Part shown: in pieces, positions 26,490 to 37,479 of the stretch | Layout: each line of letters starts with the position of its first letter | Position numbering within the stretch: position 1 is the stretch's first letter | Assembly (NCBI GenBank): GCA_009746045.1 | Contig: RPFO01000256.1 | Span: 2,240,329-2,304,328, forward strand | DNA from: Mesostigma viride | Lineage: Eukaryota > Streptophyta > Mesostigmatophyceae > Mesostigmatales > Mesostigmataceae | Reading direction: 5' to 3' | DNA length: 64,000 nt | The notes under the pieces: generated by a model | The model's input: the letters and a program-made list of their open reading frames with translations, nothing else | What the model was told of the DNA's origin: nothing | The model's database searches: none | Position numbers and translations under genes: made by a program

Positions 26490-26575
26490 AATTAAATTAA
26501 ATTATAACATGTCTCCGTTGGGAGATCATGTAGCACATATTCCAGGTTGGATGGGTGGTGTGGAGGAAGCCGCGT
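26490..26575 (-). repeat. Short 3' fragment of LINE family A
   Basis: An ATTAA-type tail is followed by the family A 3' hairpin (CTCCGTTGGGAG) and about 50 bases of 3' UTR, in reverse orientation, and is cut off soon after. Confidence 0.6.
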
Positions 26576-27470
26576 AATCGAACTAACCTAACTCTAAGCT
26601 ATATCTAGTCTAGAAAAGCCTATCTACGCTACTCATCAAAACGGCTCCTCCTCTTGGTATCAAGGCTTGGATATCAAGGCTGGGGCATACCTAGTCCTAA
26701 TAAGCATCTTTTGCTATTTATAGCGAATTATTGGCGTGTATATGGGGGTAGCCACGAGCCACGAGGTAGCCATGGCTGACGGCGGAGCTCATAACTTTCA
26801 CGTTTGAGCACAGAATTTAGCCGCGAATATCACAATCGATGCGTCTTTCTACGACGCACATGCTGATATAATTTTCCGAAGCTATAATTACGCAATATAC
26901 GATGAGCAAACGCCTCTCGACGCAACGCAGCCTGGCGGCTGCGCTCGGCAATGAAAATATGCCTGCAGCCTCGGCTGCAGCTTCGCCCCCCGGCCCAGAC
27001 GGCAACGGTGACACTAGTCGTGCACTAGTGCTCGACCAGCCCCCCGGGCTTGCCTCGCCATCTGCATCGATCGCCTGAACCTAAGCGCAGTCGCTCTGCT
27101 GAGCCGCACTGGGACGAGATCACCTTTGACATCAACACCTATGGCTTCTGGAAACGCAGCCCAGGAGCCTTCATGGAAGACGTGTTTTTCGGCACGCACA
27201 CCTCGCTTCTAGCCCTGTGCGTGCACCTCACGTCCCACAACCGCGGCCGCTGGCCTGGTGATGGCCAGCTTGTCGACCCCGCCGAGGCTCTCCCAATCGT
27301 TCACCGCATGAATCGCCCCAAGCTCCAACGCTACGCCCTCTGCTCCCTCCTTGGACGCTCCGAAACCGCGATCTGGGCTTCCCCACCGCCCCCCCCCACC
27401 TTCCCCACCGAAGCCACCATCCGCACCCTCCGCTTTCGAGCAGCACGTGACCCGGCCCCTTGCCACAGAT

Positions 27471-29468
27471 TAATTAATTAATTAATTAATTAATTAATTA
27501 ATTAATTAATTAATTAATTAATTAATTAATTAATTAATTAAACTCGTGCTCCCGTTGGGGAGTCACGGAGCACCGAAGTGCTTTTAATCCCTGTGTGTGC
27601 ACAACAGGAGAAAGGGCAGAGACCCCCAGTCTCCTTCATGCCAAAGGCATGCCACAGCTGCATTCGGGCGCGCTAGCTAAAAGACATGCTAACGATCCGG
27701 CAAACTGTGGGTGCAATAATCTTGACCCATGTGAGCACTAGTATCATAGCAAGGAGCGTGGGCAAGTAATCTGATCGAGGCCATGACGTAGCATGGCTGT
27801 ACAAAGACTAAGCTAAGGCTGTGGCTGGTTGTGTACCGTGCGTGAGCGGTGCACGTGACTAGGTATGGTGGCACAGCTAGGCATGCAAACATTCTAAGCA
27901 TGGCTGCCATGGCAACAGTGACTACCAATGAAGTCAAGCTAGGGCTATTCTAGTCTAGCCTGCTGGGGGCGTCCACATCTTGTGGTTGATCATCAGCTCC
28001 CCGCCCCGCCAGTACACCTTGGGCTTCTGGGGGTCCTGCTTGTGGCAAAGGTATTCAGGCCACAGGTCACGTCGCTGTTGCATGCTGCTGAGCGGGGGTC
28101 AGGTCGTCGTCCAGCGTCCAGGTGAGGTCGTGCATCCGCTTGCGACGAGAGAGGAATCGCTGCTTGTCCTCACGGGAGGGGAAGGTGAGAAGGACTGGTG
28201 GGGGAGCCGCCTTGTCCCGTGAGTGGGGAAGGCGGTGGCACCCACGCAGTTCTACCTCACCTACCAGGCCCATGAGGGTAAGGAGCTGGTCCTTAAGCTC
28301 GTCGGCAAGGGAGGTTGACGTCTCACCTGGCTTCTGGGGGAAGCGACGCAGCACCACCCGGCAGTCGCGGCGGGCGCGGTCGGTGGCCTCCCGTTGTTGA
28401 GCCTGGCGAAGGTCTTCAAGCTCCTGGAGCTTCGTAGCGATGGCGTCGGTGGTGGAGGCGGTCGCTGTCCGCAGCAGGTCCGCATAGGAGAGGGGCGGGA
28501 GGTCACCAGCATCCAGCCGGGGTGGCTGGGATGCGATGGTGGCCGTCTGCTCCGCTATCTTTGGGACCTGTGAGGCCAGGGCCTCGGTGTGGGCGGTGAT
28601 GGCTTCAAGCTTCTTCATGAGCACGCCGCACTTGCCCTCCACCTGGTTAAGGCGAGAGACAAGTGCAGCGTGCGTTTCCGATGCCTGTGCCGCGGTGTGC
28701 AGCGTCGTGAACTGGGGCTGGAGCTTGTGGACGACCTTGGTTTCCACATTGGAGACCCGGGCCTCCACCGTGTTGAGCGTCGTGTTCGATCAGCGAGGTC
28801 GGTTCAGCCGCGCAGGCTGGGCTGGGGTGCGGATCTTGGCGGCGATGCTGGCGATAGGTAGCTGGAAGAAGCTGCACATGATGGCGAGGCGGTGGTCGTA
28901 ATAATGCTGGCAGGGTGAGGAACCTCTCCACGTTCTCGGCGTGGATGGGCGCATAGGGCCCATGGAGCTTGCGTTCCTGTGCTAAGAAACGCACTAGTTC
29001 GACGCATTCTGCGTTGGACAGTTGCATCCATTTGCTGAAAGAAAAGCGGTCGTAATCTGGTAGGTACTCAAATAGCTGTCGCCATTTGTGTGCGTGGCAG
29101 GGTTTCTTGGGCTCTGGCGAGGCGCTTGGCGATGGGTTTGCTGGCGGTGGGTTGGCGGGCCCAGAAGGCTGGGCCACAGGGCCAGGACGATGGCGAGTGG
29201 GTTGGGTTCGGAGCCGGCAAGCTCCTTTTCCAAACCCCGTTTTGCTTTTGGGGCCGTCATAGCTGCTTGTCACGTGCGTAACTTCGGCATTACTGCGTTT
29301 CAGCCGTAACCGATTATACTGGCATGTGCGTCTCAAAAAAGCGCATCGAATGCAAGTGGTCTGACCGAATTTGGGGCTCAGACGCAAAAGATCTGAACTC
29401 CGCCGTCAGCCATGCCGCCGTCAGCCATTTTCGTGATCAGCATGCCAGGATCACAGATCAGCATGGAT
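27471..29468 (-). mobile_element. LINE family B, full-length ORF1-only copy nested in A
   Basis: CACAGAT flanks the 1,998-bp element at 27464-27470 and 29469-29475. It runs right to left: a 5' UTR with repeated CCGTCAGCCAT words near 29400, an ORF1-type protein (29260 to about 28067, in two frames), a 3' UTR, the hairpin CTCCC-CAAC-GGGAG (outer stem GTGCTCC/GGAGCAC) and a 71-base TTAA-type tail at 27471-27541. Confidence 0.85.
28067..29260 (-). pseudogene. Family B ORF1-type protein, frameshifted
   Basis: An N-terminal piece starts at 29260 and runs to 28994 before a stop, and the rest reads in another frame from 28768. The latter shows a coiled coil, then CRVVLRRFPQKPGE, RLPHSRDKAAPPPVLLTF, FLSRRKRMHDL and DDLTPAQQ. 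This is the order seen in LINE ORF1 proteins with an RRM-like core and a C-terminal nucleic-acid-binding domain. It resembles the family A protein clearly but not closely. Confidence 0.65.
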
Positions 29469-29475
29469 CACAGAT

Positions 29476-30285
29476 GTGGCGGCAATGGGAGGCACGCTGG
29501 CTGCTGAGCTTGACCCACCATCCCCACCGCCACCCCCCTCGCCCCCCCCCCCCCCCCCTGCGCCTCCACTGACTCCATCACCGCCCAGCTCCGCGACATC
29601 GACCAGCGCCTCAAGGATAACGCAATCGCTATCGAGGTCCTGCAGACCACCGCAGGCCTCACCGCCCAGGCGGTGAAGGACATTGCCGCCAAGCCAGCCC
29701 CTGCTGGCCTGGCCGGCGATGCTCCTCCCATCACGACCTGGGCGGACATGCTTAAGCAACATACCACCTCCACCACCTCCGCCGTCGCAGCCCAGCTCCA
29801 GCGGCAGACGCTTGACCTCCGCGAGGAGGCCGAGCTCGCCAAGCACAGCCTCAACGCCATACTCAAGAACTTCGACATGGAAGAAGGTGAGAATTCCGAG
29901 AAGCTTGCACATGCGTTTGAGAGCAAAATCCTTGCACGCATGGGCCTTCTTGGTGAGATTATAAGCTGACCGCCCACCGCCTCCCCCGCGCGCGGGGTAA
30001 GGCAGGGGCGCCTCCGCTTCTTCTCATCTTTGAGAGCCCAGCGGACAAGATTTCGTTTCTCAGACGCCGCAAGCGGCTCGAGAAGACTCACTTCACCGTG
30101 GACGACGACTTGACCCTGGCGCAGCAACAACGGCGACGGGAGCTATGGCCGACCTACCTCCAGCTCCGGCAGACCAAGGCGGGCCAGCCGGTGTACTGGA
30201 AGGGGGCGGACATCTACGTCGGCCACAAGCCCTGGCACGCGACCCCCTCGACCACCGCGGCCCCAGCAACTCCAGCCCCAGCCTA
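29476..30285 (+). pseudogene. Family A ORF1-type protein, C-terminal part
   Basis: After the B insertion the A protein continues: LREEAELAKHSLNAILKNF, FESKILARMGLLGE, a frame shift at about 29960, then RARGKAGAPPLLLIF, FLRRRKRL, DDDLTLAQQQRRR and VYWKGADIYVG to the stop at about 30283-30285. The pattern fits an RRM/CTD LINE ORF1p. One frameshift makes it non-functional. Confidence 0.65.
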
Positions 30286-31142
30286 GGAGAATACAGCACC
30301 AGTAGTGTAGAATATAGTTAGACAGTGGCCAGTTGTACATGCCCGCATATTACAGGCACTATACCAGCTGAGGCCTAGCATTTTTAGTCATGTACATGTG
30401 TGCCTATGATGAGCCACCCTCCAGATGACGCCCAGCCTTATTTTATCATGCAGTGCCCAATGATGCAGGGAGTCACTCTCTGCTGAGAAGCCATGCCCTA
30501 GCTCTTGTATAGCCATGATGATCTTCCCCCACATGACATGCTCCCCCTTAGCTGGGCATAGCGTGATAGATCATGAGGGTGCAGCTAGGTGCCTCGGTGC
30601 ACCTAGTAGAGCAAGGGTAGCTTACATTCTCATCCTTGCATGAAGTAGCCCAGAATGTATTAAAAGCCATAAGCCCCTTCTCAGGGATATGTGCTACAGA
30701 TACTCCCAACGGAGTTATGCATGTTTCTAATTAATTAATTAATTAATTAATTAATGGGGGTAGTACCATCAATAAGTGCATGGACAACTCACCAAACATG
30801 TTATTTCTTCCTTTCAGCTGTGTTGTTAGCCACATCCTGCCCCGTGGAGATGCATCATGGACCACCGCTATCGCGTAACGGGTGTTACGCAGTGAATATT
30901 GACTTTAATACCTCAATATGCTCCGCTCTGGTTCTGTTTGATGTCTTAGCTCTCAGTGCATCTGAATCAACATGAAACACCTTATGACTTTCTGGCATCA
31001 TTGCTCTTACCCTCCACAGAATACGGCATTCAAGTGGCATTGATTACCGGAAGTACACTGCTATTTCTCGGCTGTTCCCCTCTCGTTTCTCCTCAAATTA
31101 AGGAATGGCGGAAGTGTCGTCGCATCAACACGCGCCATAACC

Positions 31143-31690
31143 ATGCATCACTGCCAGGATGACCATACTCTACGTCGCCTCCGGCGCCCGGCCTGCAGCG
31201 CAAGCATTTGTCGCTTATGTACCAACTCCACTCGCCCACACCCCGAAAGCACCCGTCGCGTCATTTATGCCATTTACAACCGCAGGCCAGGTACCCTCAA
31301 CGTATCTACGTCGGCCAGACGCAACGGGATGCCTGGACGCGTTTTCAGGAACATGTCCGGGCGGCACGCCGCCTTCATATTGGCCGCCCTGCCGCCGCCA
31401 ACGACGACACCCCCCTACATGGCGCCATGGCCCAATACGGGTGGGGACTGGCGGGTCGTACCCTTGGAACATGTCCCCGGCATGCACCTTTACCGGCGCG
31501 CAGCTTTCTGCAAAGCCGCAGGGCATCGGGAAACTTTCTGGAAACGAATGTTACATGCATTTCTGCCCCGCGGTTTTTGCATTGAAGGCAAGACTCTTCA
31601 AATCTCGGTCTCGCCGCCGCCCGCCTCCCCCCTGTCCCCGCCCTCTTATGTTCATCCGTGCCTGGCATCTGAAGCATAATCTCCACCTAT
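31143..31690 (+). pseudogene. GIY-YIG endonuclease domain of a Penelope-like element
   Basis: Across two frames there is a Cys-rich lead-in (CSASICRLC), then RRVIYAIYNRR and, after a frame change, QRIYVGQTQRDAWTRFQEHVRAA, a recognisable GIY-YIG core (I-Y-x-I ... Y-V-G-Q-T ... R-F-x-x-H). It lies upstream of the RT remnants on the same strand. N-terminal GIY-YIG is the layout of the Chlamys-type Penelope-like elements of green algae (established knowledge). It is decayed. Confidence 0.65.
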
Positions 31691-32049
31691 ATCACCCCTA
31701 TCCCCACACGGCTAGCGTCTGACACCCAGGGCTGCCCCTCCACCTTCCACACATGTGTCCCCCGCTCCTTCCCTTTACTCCACCAGTCTCCGCTGCCTAT
31801 ACGTCACATGTCTCGGCTTATGCAACGTGGCAACTTTCATGCATCCTATCTCGAAGCCTGCAGCTTGAAGAAGCTTACCATGCAGCTTACACGTTGCCGT
31901 TGGGTCGTGCTCGATCCCAGCTGATCTGCAAGTCCCCCGCTCCCATGCCACTAGTCTGCGAGGCCTCTATCATCCGGCACCGTGTCAATGGGAATGCAGA
32001 TGCAAGTGCGTCCGCGTCGTTTACTGATCTCACCTTTCATTCATGCTGC

Positions 32050-34807
32050 GATGGAATCATGAGCTGTGTTTGCCCCACATTCCGCATTTGCCGCAAGTGC
32101 AGGCTGCGAATCATGCGCCGCCGCGTGGTGCACAACACTTTCGGCACTCCCATTGCCGCCTGGCATTACTCTCCCACCTTGGGACAAATGGTTTTCATGC
32201 AGCAACGGGAAGGTCAGCCGCGATACAATGCCCACCAAGCTGGCCACCATCTTGGCATGCAGGGCCCTGCCCCTGCCAACAAATTATTAACAACGGTATT
32301 TCAATATACCTTGATCCCACCTCACAACACAGTCATGACCGCTGACCTCAGCATCCTGCCGAGCCACACGCTTGTAGACCTTTTTGCCAAAGGCACCAAG
32401 TTTCGGCCGTGGGTCGATCCAGCGCACGTACACGTGCCATTTGAGAGGTGAATGCATTGCTCTCAACATCACTGCACAAATTCTGCAATGCCATTTGCAC
32501 GGACCTACTGCAGCTTACTCCCCTTGCCATGGACCCGTGGTTTAGCGCCGTCATTCACGAATGCACTGCACGTCTCACAAGGCTTGATTATACCGTCTCC
32601 GCGGCGGGTCCACCGCATCACCTGGCTCAACACCACAGATAAATCACTTCTTGACCACTTCAAGCAGGACTTTATCATCACGTGTGTTGACAAGAGTGCC
32701 AACAACTTTGCTTTTATCTGCAAGAAGCACTACCTTGCTACTTTGCAACACGAGTTGGCGTCCAGCCCTACCTATGTTCAGCGTGCACAGTCCACAGCCA
32801 GTATCACTGCTGCTCATTGCCGGGGCTTTTCTGCACAGCCAAAACATTGTTGCTCGGGCATTCCTTAAGCGGCAGCGACGCGCCATGCACCGCCACTACG
32901 TTCCCATATCTGTATCTCACTCTTGAGCTGCACAAAACTCCTGTTGAGCACTTTGCGCACCATGCATGTTGCTGCGTCGCATTCCGCCCCGCTGATGCCT
33001 CTATCGAATTAACTCATCTGCCATGCTTTGAATGCTCTTCTCCCCGAAGCCAATGCATTATGGGTGGAGGTGCTGTCGAATGCCGGGTATGAATGCGCTG
33101 GTAGTTGGATCGTCATAGACTCAGCCCAAGTACGCGCCTACGCCTTGCCGCCCTTAGCCGTTCTAAGACAGCAGCAGAGAAGCGTATACCTACTATGCCC
33201 ATAGCCACCTATGATTTCATCACCACTCTATATACCACACTAGAAATTGTACGATTTGAAAGCTCGTTTAGATAGCCTCCTTACTCGTCTGTATGCACGT
33301 AGGCCCGGCTCACGGGCGCAACCACCTGCACGTGCGTGTTTCTCAGACCAAGCCCACGGCAACGTGGCTCTCAGGGATTGCGGCAGGGGCTATCGTGCGG
33401 GATGCTTATAATTATATTATATACCACGAACTGCTGACCTTGTTCATTGGATCTCCTATCTTGTTGATAACACCTTCATTTGTTTTGCGGGCAATGTATA
33501 CCAACAAGCTATCGGCATCCGGCCCATGGGCACTAACTGCGGTGCCGGGCTCCTTGCAAAGGCTCTATCTATACACTTGAACACGGGCCAAGGCTGGGCC
33601 TCCTCCAGTGGTCCTCACCTTCAGCGACATCACACGGCCCGAGTTCGGTTCCTCTCTCGCCGCAAGAAGCTGGTGGACACCTCCTGGTCGCTTGACGACG
33701 ACCTGACGCCAGCCCAGCAGCAGCAACGCCGCGATCATTGGCCCGACTATGTACATCAGCCACAAGACCAACCCCGAGAAGCCCCAAGTGTACTAGCTGG
33801 CGGGGCGGGGACCTTTATGTCAACATGCAAGAATTAAACTGTGGAAGCCCCCCCGGGCTTCCCCGGGATAGAGCATTGAAGTTGTCTAGCTGGGGGCAAT
33901 CAATTATGGGATAGCTTAGGCATTCCAGCACTTGAAACGATATTAGCGCACATCGTTATCGCGACGTACCTTCAATTAGCTAGATGGCACCTTGTGGTCA
34001 TCAGCTTGCGCCTTAATTAACCGACGTCTTGAGCCCACCTCACATTTGCAGCATAAGCTATATGCGTCAGCCTACCTATGGTATATTGCACTGGTTGTAT
34101 CGCACCCGACAGTGTTGCTCCCCGGTATGATGCACCATGCCGTGGAGAGAGCGCTCTGTGGCCTGCCCACTTGCGGCAGTGAGAGAAGCTAGGGCGCCCT
34201 CCCTCCTTCGATCTCGCTGTGTATATAGGGTTGAAGGTTCCTTTACTCTGTATTGGCACCCACGTGACGCAGTCACGTGCTTATTAATTAATTAACTAAT
34301 TAATTATTAATCTACTAGTATACACTTATGAGCTTGCATTCATGGAGAATCGCATTGCCCCAAATGATGATGTTCTCATCAGGCGTTTTATCCACACATG
34401 TCGATACATTGATGATGCACGTCATTGCTTTCGACAACCCTGATTTCGCAACCCATTATTTGTATATCACAGCTGGTCTGCCTGGCATCTACCCGCAAGC
34501 GTCCCTCACCACGTTAAATCTCACGTCAGAGGATACTAGTTGCAATTACCTCGATCTTAACATTACCCATAACAAGAAGGGCTGGTGTACGGCTGTCTAT
34601 GATAAGCGCACGGATCCTAAATATCAGCAAATTCCTTTTGTTCGCTACCCCGATATTCACAGTCTCCTTTCCCACACAGCAAAATATGATGTTGTTCTTA
34701 GTCAGTTGCATCGTTTTTCCCGTCTTTGTTCTTATCGTGTCGATTTCATCACGACTCTTGTTGAACTCTTGCATCGTTTGTTGGTCAAAGACTATCCCTA
34801 CATATAA
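32050..34807 (+). pseudogene. Penelope-like reverse transcriptase, decayed and interrupted
   Basis: Recognisable pieces in order: SILPSHTLVDLFAKGTKFRPW (about 32345-32410); DKSANNFAFICKKHY (about 32690-32735); a DF-TTLY-T-type motif at about 33210-33240; YQQAIGIPMGTNCGAGLLA at about 33500-33556; then, after a 740-bp LINE insertion, RRFIHTCRYIDDARHC with the YIDD catalytic box near 34400; and LDLNITHNKKG, YDKRTDPKYQQIPFVRYP and LHRFSRLCS to a stop at 34805. This is the motif order of Penelope-like RTs. Several frameshifts and stops are present. A further 350 bases may hold its C-terminal end. Confidence 0.75.
33579..34318 (+). mobile_element. LINE family D, 5'-truncated copy inside the Penelope-like RT
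   Basis: TATACACTT at 33570-33578 and 34319-34327 is the target-site duplication. The 740-bp insert starts within an ORF1-type C-terminus (FLSRRKKLVD, DDDLTPAQQQQRR), stops at 33837, and ends with the palindromic hairpin CACGTGACGCAGTCACGTG (about 34261-34279) and a TTAA-type tail. Confidence 0.85.
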
Positions 34808-35225
34808 AAGACTATATGATATTAAAGACCTACATATTATCCCTACAGATTAAAGACTAAATGACTACATAATATCAAAGACTATATGACCGAGACATCA
34901 TGCTCCGTCAAGTTCGGTGTTTTTTGCAACGTCACCCACATCTGTTCGGTGCTGCCCCTTGGCACAAGCTCTACAAACAGGTCGTGGACCGGCTGGATCG
35001 CGTAGTATCTCCGCACATTTGAACCCTGTGATGCCAGATCTCCTTTGCGGACGTTCCGAGCTTGGCACTGCCGGATTCGTTGTCCACATCGTCGCGTCGC
35101 TGCAGCAACACGATGTTCATGTTTTCTGGCATACGCGCGGGCTTTTGGTTACTGCCGCACATTTGAAAGTGCTGTCCTCCGGATTTTTGCCTTTGCACCG
35201 TGTGCAGTTCTTGGACGTTTGGAAT
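34808..35225. other. Downstream of the Penelope-like RT, no clear gene
   Basis: A short open piece (about 34895-35010, HPHLFGAAPWHKLYKQ) may be the C-terminal end of the element. The rest shows nothing I recognise. Confidence 0.35.
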
Positions 35226-35233
35226 CATGGCAT

Positions 35234-35294
35234 TATAGGAATTAATAGACACGTGACTGCGTCACGTGAGCATAAGTCCTCAGTGGGAGGGGAA
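35234..35294 (-). repeat. 61-bp LINE family C insertion (extreme 5' truncation)
   Basis: It contains only the tail, the CACGTGAC-TGC-GTCACGTG hairpin and about 20 bases of 3' UTR. CATGGCAT at 35226-35233 and 35295-35302 is the likely target-site duplication. Confidence 0.65.
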
Positions 35295-35400
35295 CATGGC
35301 ATGGCTAACGTAATGACTGACTAGACCTTTTCAGTGGTTTTCCATTTGCGGGTATTTCCTCGTAAATGGTGGGAGAGCGATCGCAGCAATGGTGCTCACC

Positions 35401-35620
35401 ACTAGACACTCCCGGCCAGTTAGGCTCGAAACACACGCCCTGATCAAGCAAGCTGTTTCCGGCCCCACCGTCTAGGTCATCTAGTCGCTTTACACGTAAG
35501 CCAGCCATAATTTCAATGCACAACTAGGCTAGACATTTCCATATCCATTCATATTCATCATCCTGAACGACTCGAAAACGCGGACAAGATAACGGCAGGC
35601 TCGAGCTACCATGGTCCGGA
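35401..35620 (+). repeat. Dispersed repeat, copy 1
   Basis: About 215 bases starting TAGACACTCCCGGCCAG are about 90% identical by eye to 44683-44893, same strand. No coding capacity. Nature unknown. Nothing is recognised between 35295 and 35880 apart from this. Confidence 0.7.
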
Positions 35621-35896
35621 TTCTCCCGATTTCTGGCCTGCGCTGGTTGTCTCCTTGATGTTATTTCATGCCCCCAATCATTGCTGAGCATAATAGTGGA
35701 AATGAATATAGGTTTATATCAAGGAGATGCGGCGGGAACCAAAAGTTAGGTTTATATTAGCATGTGTCAGTTTTAGGGTGGTTTCAATGTGGCACACCTC
35801 CTGACATTTGATGCAGGCGATATTTGTAACTGTCGCGTAATTATTTTTCTAATGAGATTAGCATCTTACTCTGTGGCATGCCCATGCGCATGACAT

Positions 35897-36345
35897 TAAT
35901 TAATTAAACTCGTGCTCCCGTTGGGGAGTCACGGAGCACTGAAGTGCTTTTAATCCCTGTGTGTGCACAACAGGAGAAAGGGCAGAGACCCCCAGTCTCC
36001 TTCATGCCAAAGGCATGCCGCAGCTGCATTCGGGCGCGCTAGCTTAAAGGACATGCTACCAATCCGGCAAACTGTGGGTGCAATAAGACCCATGTGAGCA
36101 TGGCATAACAAGTAGCGTGGGCAAGTAATATGAACATAGCCAGGGCGTAGCATGGCTGTACTAGGACTAGGCTTTAAGGCTATGGCTGGTTGTGTCCCGT
36201 GCGTTGGCGGCACGCGACTAGGTATGTTGGCACAGCTAGGCAAACATTCTAAGCATGGCTGCCTTAGCGGCAGTGACTCCAATGGATACAAGCTAGGGCT
36301 ATTGCTTTTCTAGCCCGCTGGGGGCGTCCACATCTTGTGGTTGAT
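35897..36345 (-). mobile_element. LINE family B 3' fragment with 14-bp target duplication
   Basis: CATGCGCATGACAT at 35883-35896 and 36346-36359 flanks a 449-bp 5'-truncated copy. It has the tail, the CTCCC-GTTG-GGGAG hairpin (reverse complement) and 3' UTR matching 27541-27990. A (CTTA)n tract follows at 36365-36388. Confidence 0.88.
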
Positions 36346-36488
36346 CATGCGCATGACATGCAAGTACTTACTTACTTACTTACTTACTCAGTTTTGACAC
36401 TAATCTCCAACCCCACAGCCAGTGCCTCCAACGTCACCCCGCGTATTTTCTGATCAGACACTCCGCAAAGGTGAAAACCGCGTATATT

Positions 36489-37458
36489 AATTTATTAATT
36501 AATTAAATAAACACAAGACTGCGTCACGCATGATCGCATAAGTCCTCAGTGGGAGGGGAACATGGGATGGAATGGATGGTGTAAGCTATCTAGGTCCTAG
36601 TTACAGGGGTGTGGGCACCACGGCCCGAATCGCTATGAATGCCATACGCGGTCACACGCGGAGCCCCCACGCGACTTGGGGGTGGACTCCTTCATCACGA
36701 CTTGCCATCTATCCTTGCCTACCATCTGCCTCCAGATTACAGACAAACCAGGAGGGCTGGCTGCCCGGATGTGAGCCCGTCACGTCTAGTGTAGCACATG
36801 TCCATTGAATTGAATTGAATTGAATTGTAACATAAGTCCGTTGGGAGTATATGTAGCACACAGCCCTTGAGAGGGGGGCATATGGCCTATCATACATCCT
36901 AAGCTACTTCCTGCAAGGGTGGGGATGTAAAGGACATGTCCATGCCGAGTCTATATCACGAAAAGTCTGGACGGGTGGCGGCCCTGTCGCGCGCGGCCTA
37001 GGGGGCACGCCAGGTGAGGACATATCGCCCAGGCTGGGCGGGCTTGGTGCCAGCTAGTGTATCTGATGTGTCTACCTGATCTGTGCGGGCCAGGTGCCCG
37101 GCTAGGCCCAGGCGCCTGTGCCTAAGAATGTGGGAACATAGGGCAAATCAGCGTACAAATCCTCATTACTAACGTGCAAACCAAAGGGGATGTTAAGGGC
37201 CTTGCGCTGCATCTTGGTGACGGTGCCGTCGAGTCGTTGCTCCAGCGATCCTGCGTCAGTGTCCAGGTCTCGGCGCCGTAGGTCAGGATCGTCAGAATGA
37301 CGACCTTGAAGAGGTCACGCTTGACGAGCCGGGGTAGAGCGGGGTTGCTCCACCAGTGGCGGTGGTCATGGAGTTGCGCCCACGCCATGCCGATCCGTGT
37401 CGTCAGGTCGTCCTCGCAGTCGGAAAGCCAACTGCCGAGCAGCTTGAAGCGGCCTGAA
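36489..37458 (-). mobile_element. LINE family C, 3' part with ORF2 remnant
   Basis: From the right: an ORF2 C-terminal remnant (about 37458-37140) reading FKVVILTILTYGAETWTLTQ, typical of LINE proteins past the RT domain; then about 600 bases of 3' UTR; the hairpin (about 36507-36530, partly decayed); and a TTAA-type tail at 36485-36505. A 128-bp family A fragment sits inside at 36806-36933. The same 3' UTR is at 47551-48080. Confidence 0.75.
36806..36933 (-). repeat. LINE family A 3' fragment with GAATT-type tail
   Basis: ACATGTCCAT at 36796-36805 and 36934-36943 is the target-site duplication. The tail is (TGAAT)n instead of (TTAA)n, followed by the GTCCGTTGGGAG hairpin region. Confidence 0.8.
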
Positions 37459-37479
37459 GAAGGGCTAGCTTAGTTCACC

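Larger units (their letters stand above)
26752..30754 (+). mobile_element. LINE family A, full-length ORF1-only copy (interrupted by family B)
   Basis: TGGGGGTAG flanks it at 26743-26751 and 30755-30763 as a target-site duplication. The 5' UTR begins CCACGAGCCACGAGG as in the copies at about 45.1 kb and 54.1 kb. The ORF1-type protein begins at about 26900 (MSKRLSTQRSL), is interrupted by element B at 27470, resumes at about 29476 and ends at 30285 with VYWKGADIYVGHKPWH. About 450 bases of 3' UTR, hairpin ACTCC-CAAC-GGAGT and a TTAA-type tail follow. Without B the copy is about 2.0 kb and has no RT. Confidence 0.8.
25593..30810. mobile_element. Repeat element related to the 48.1-kb DNA transposon, truncated and nested
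   Basis: 25593-25725 matches the reverse complement of about 48660-48793 (for example GAGGGCAGATGAGGTGCCTAG). 26690-26752 plus 30755-30810 matches the reverse complement of 48160-48310. The two halves of the second match are separated by LINE copy A. The ends diverge before any terminal repeat, so both termini are missing. The left end coincides with the break in the viral helicase. Confidence 0.6.

Noticed and set aside
25593-30810. Second half of the D5 helicase after the repeats
   Set aside because: No Walker A or other SF3 motif is visible after 30810 in any frame I read.
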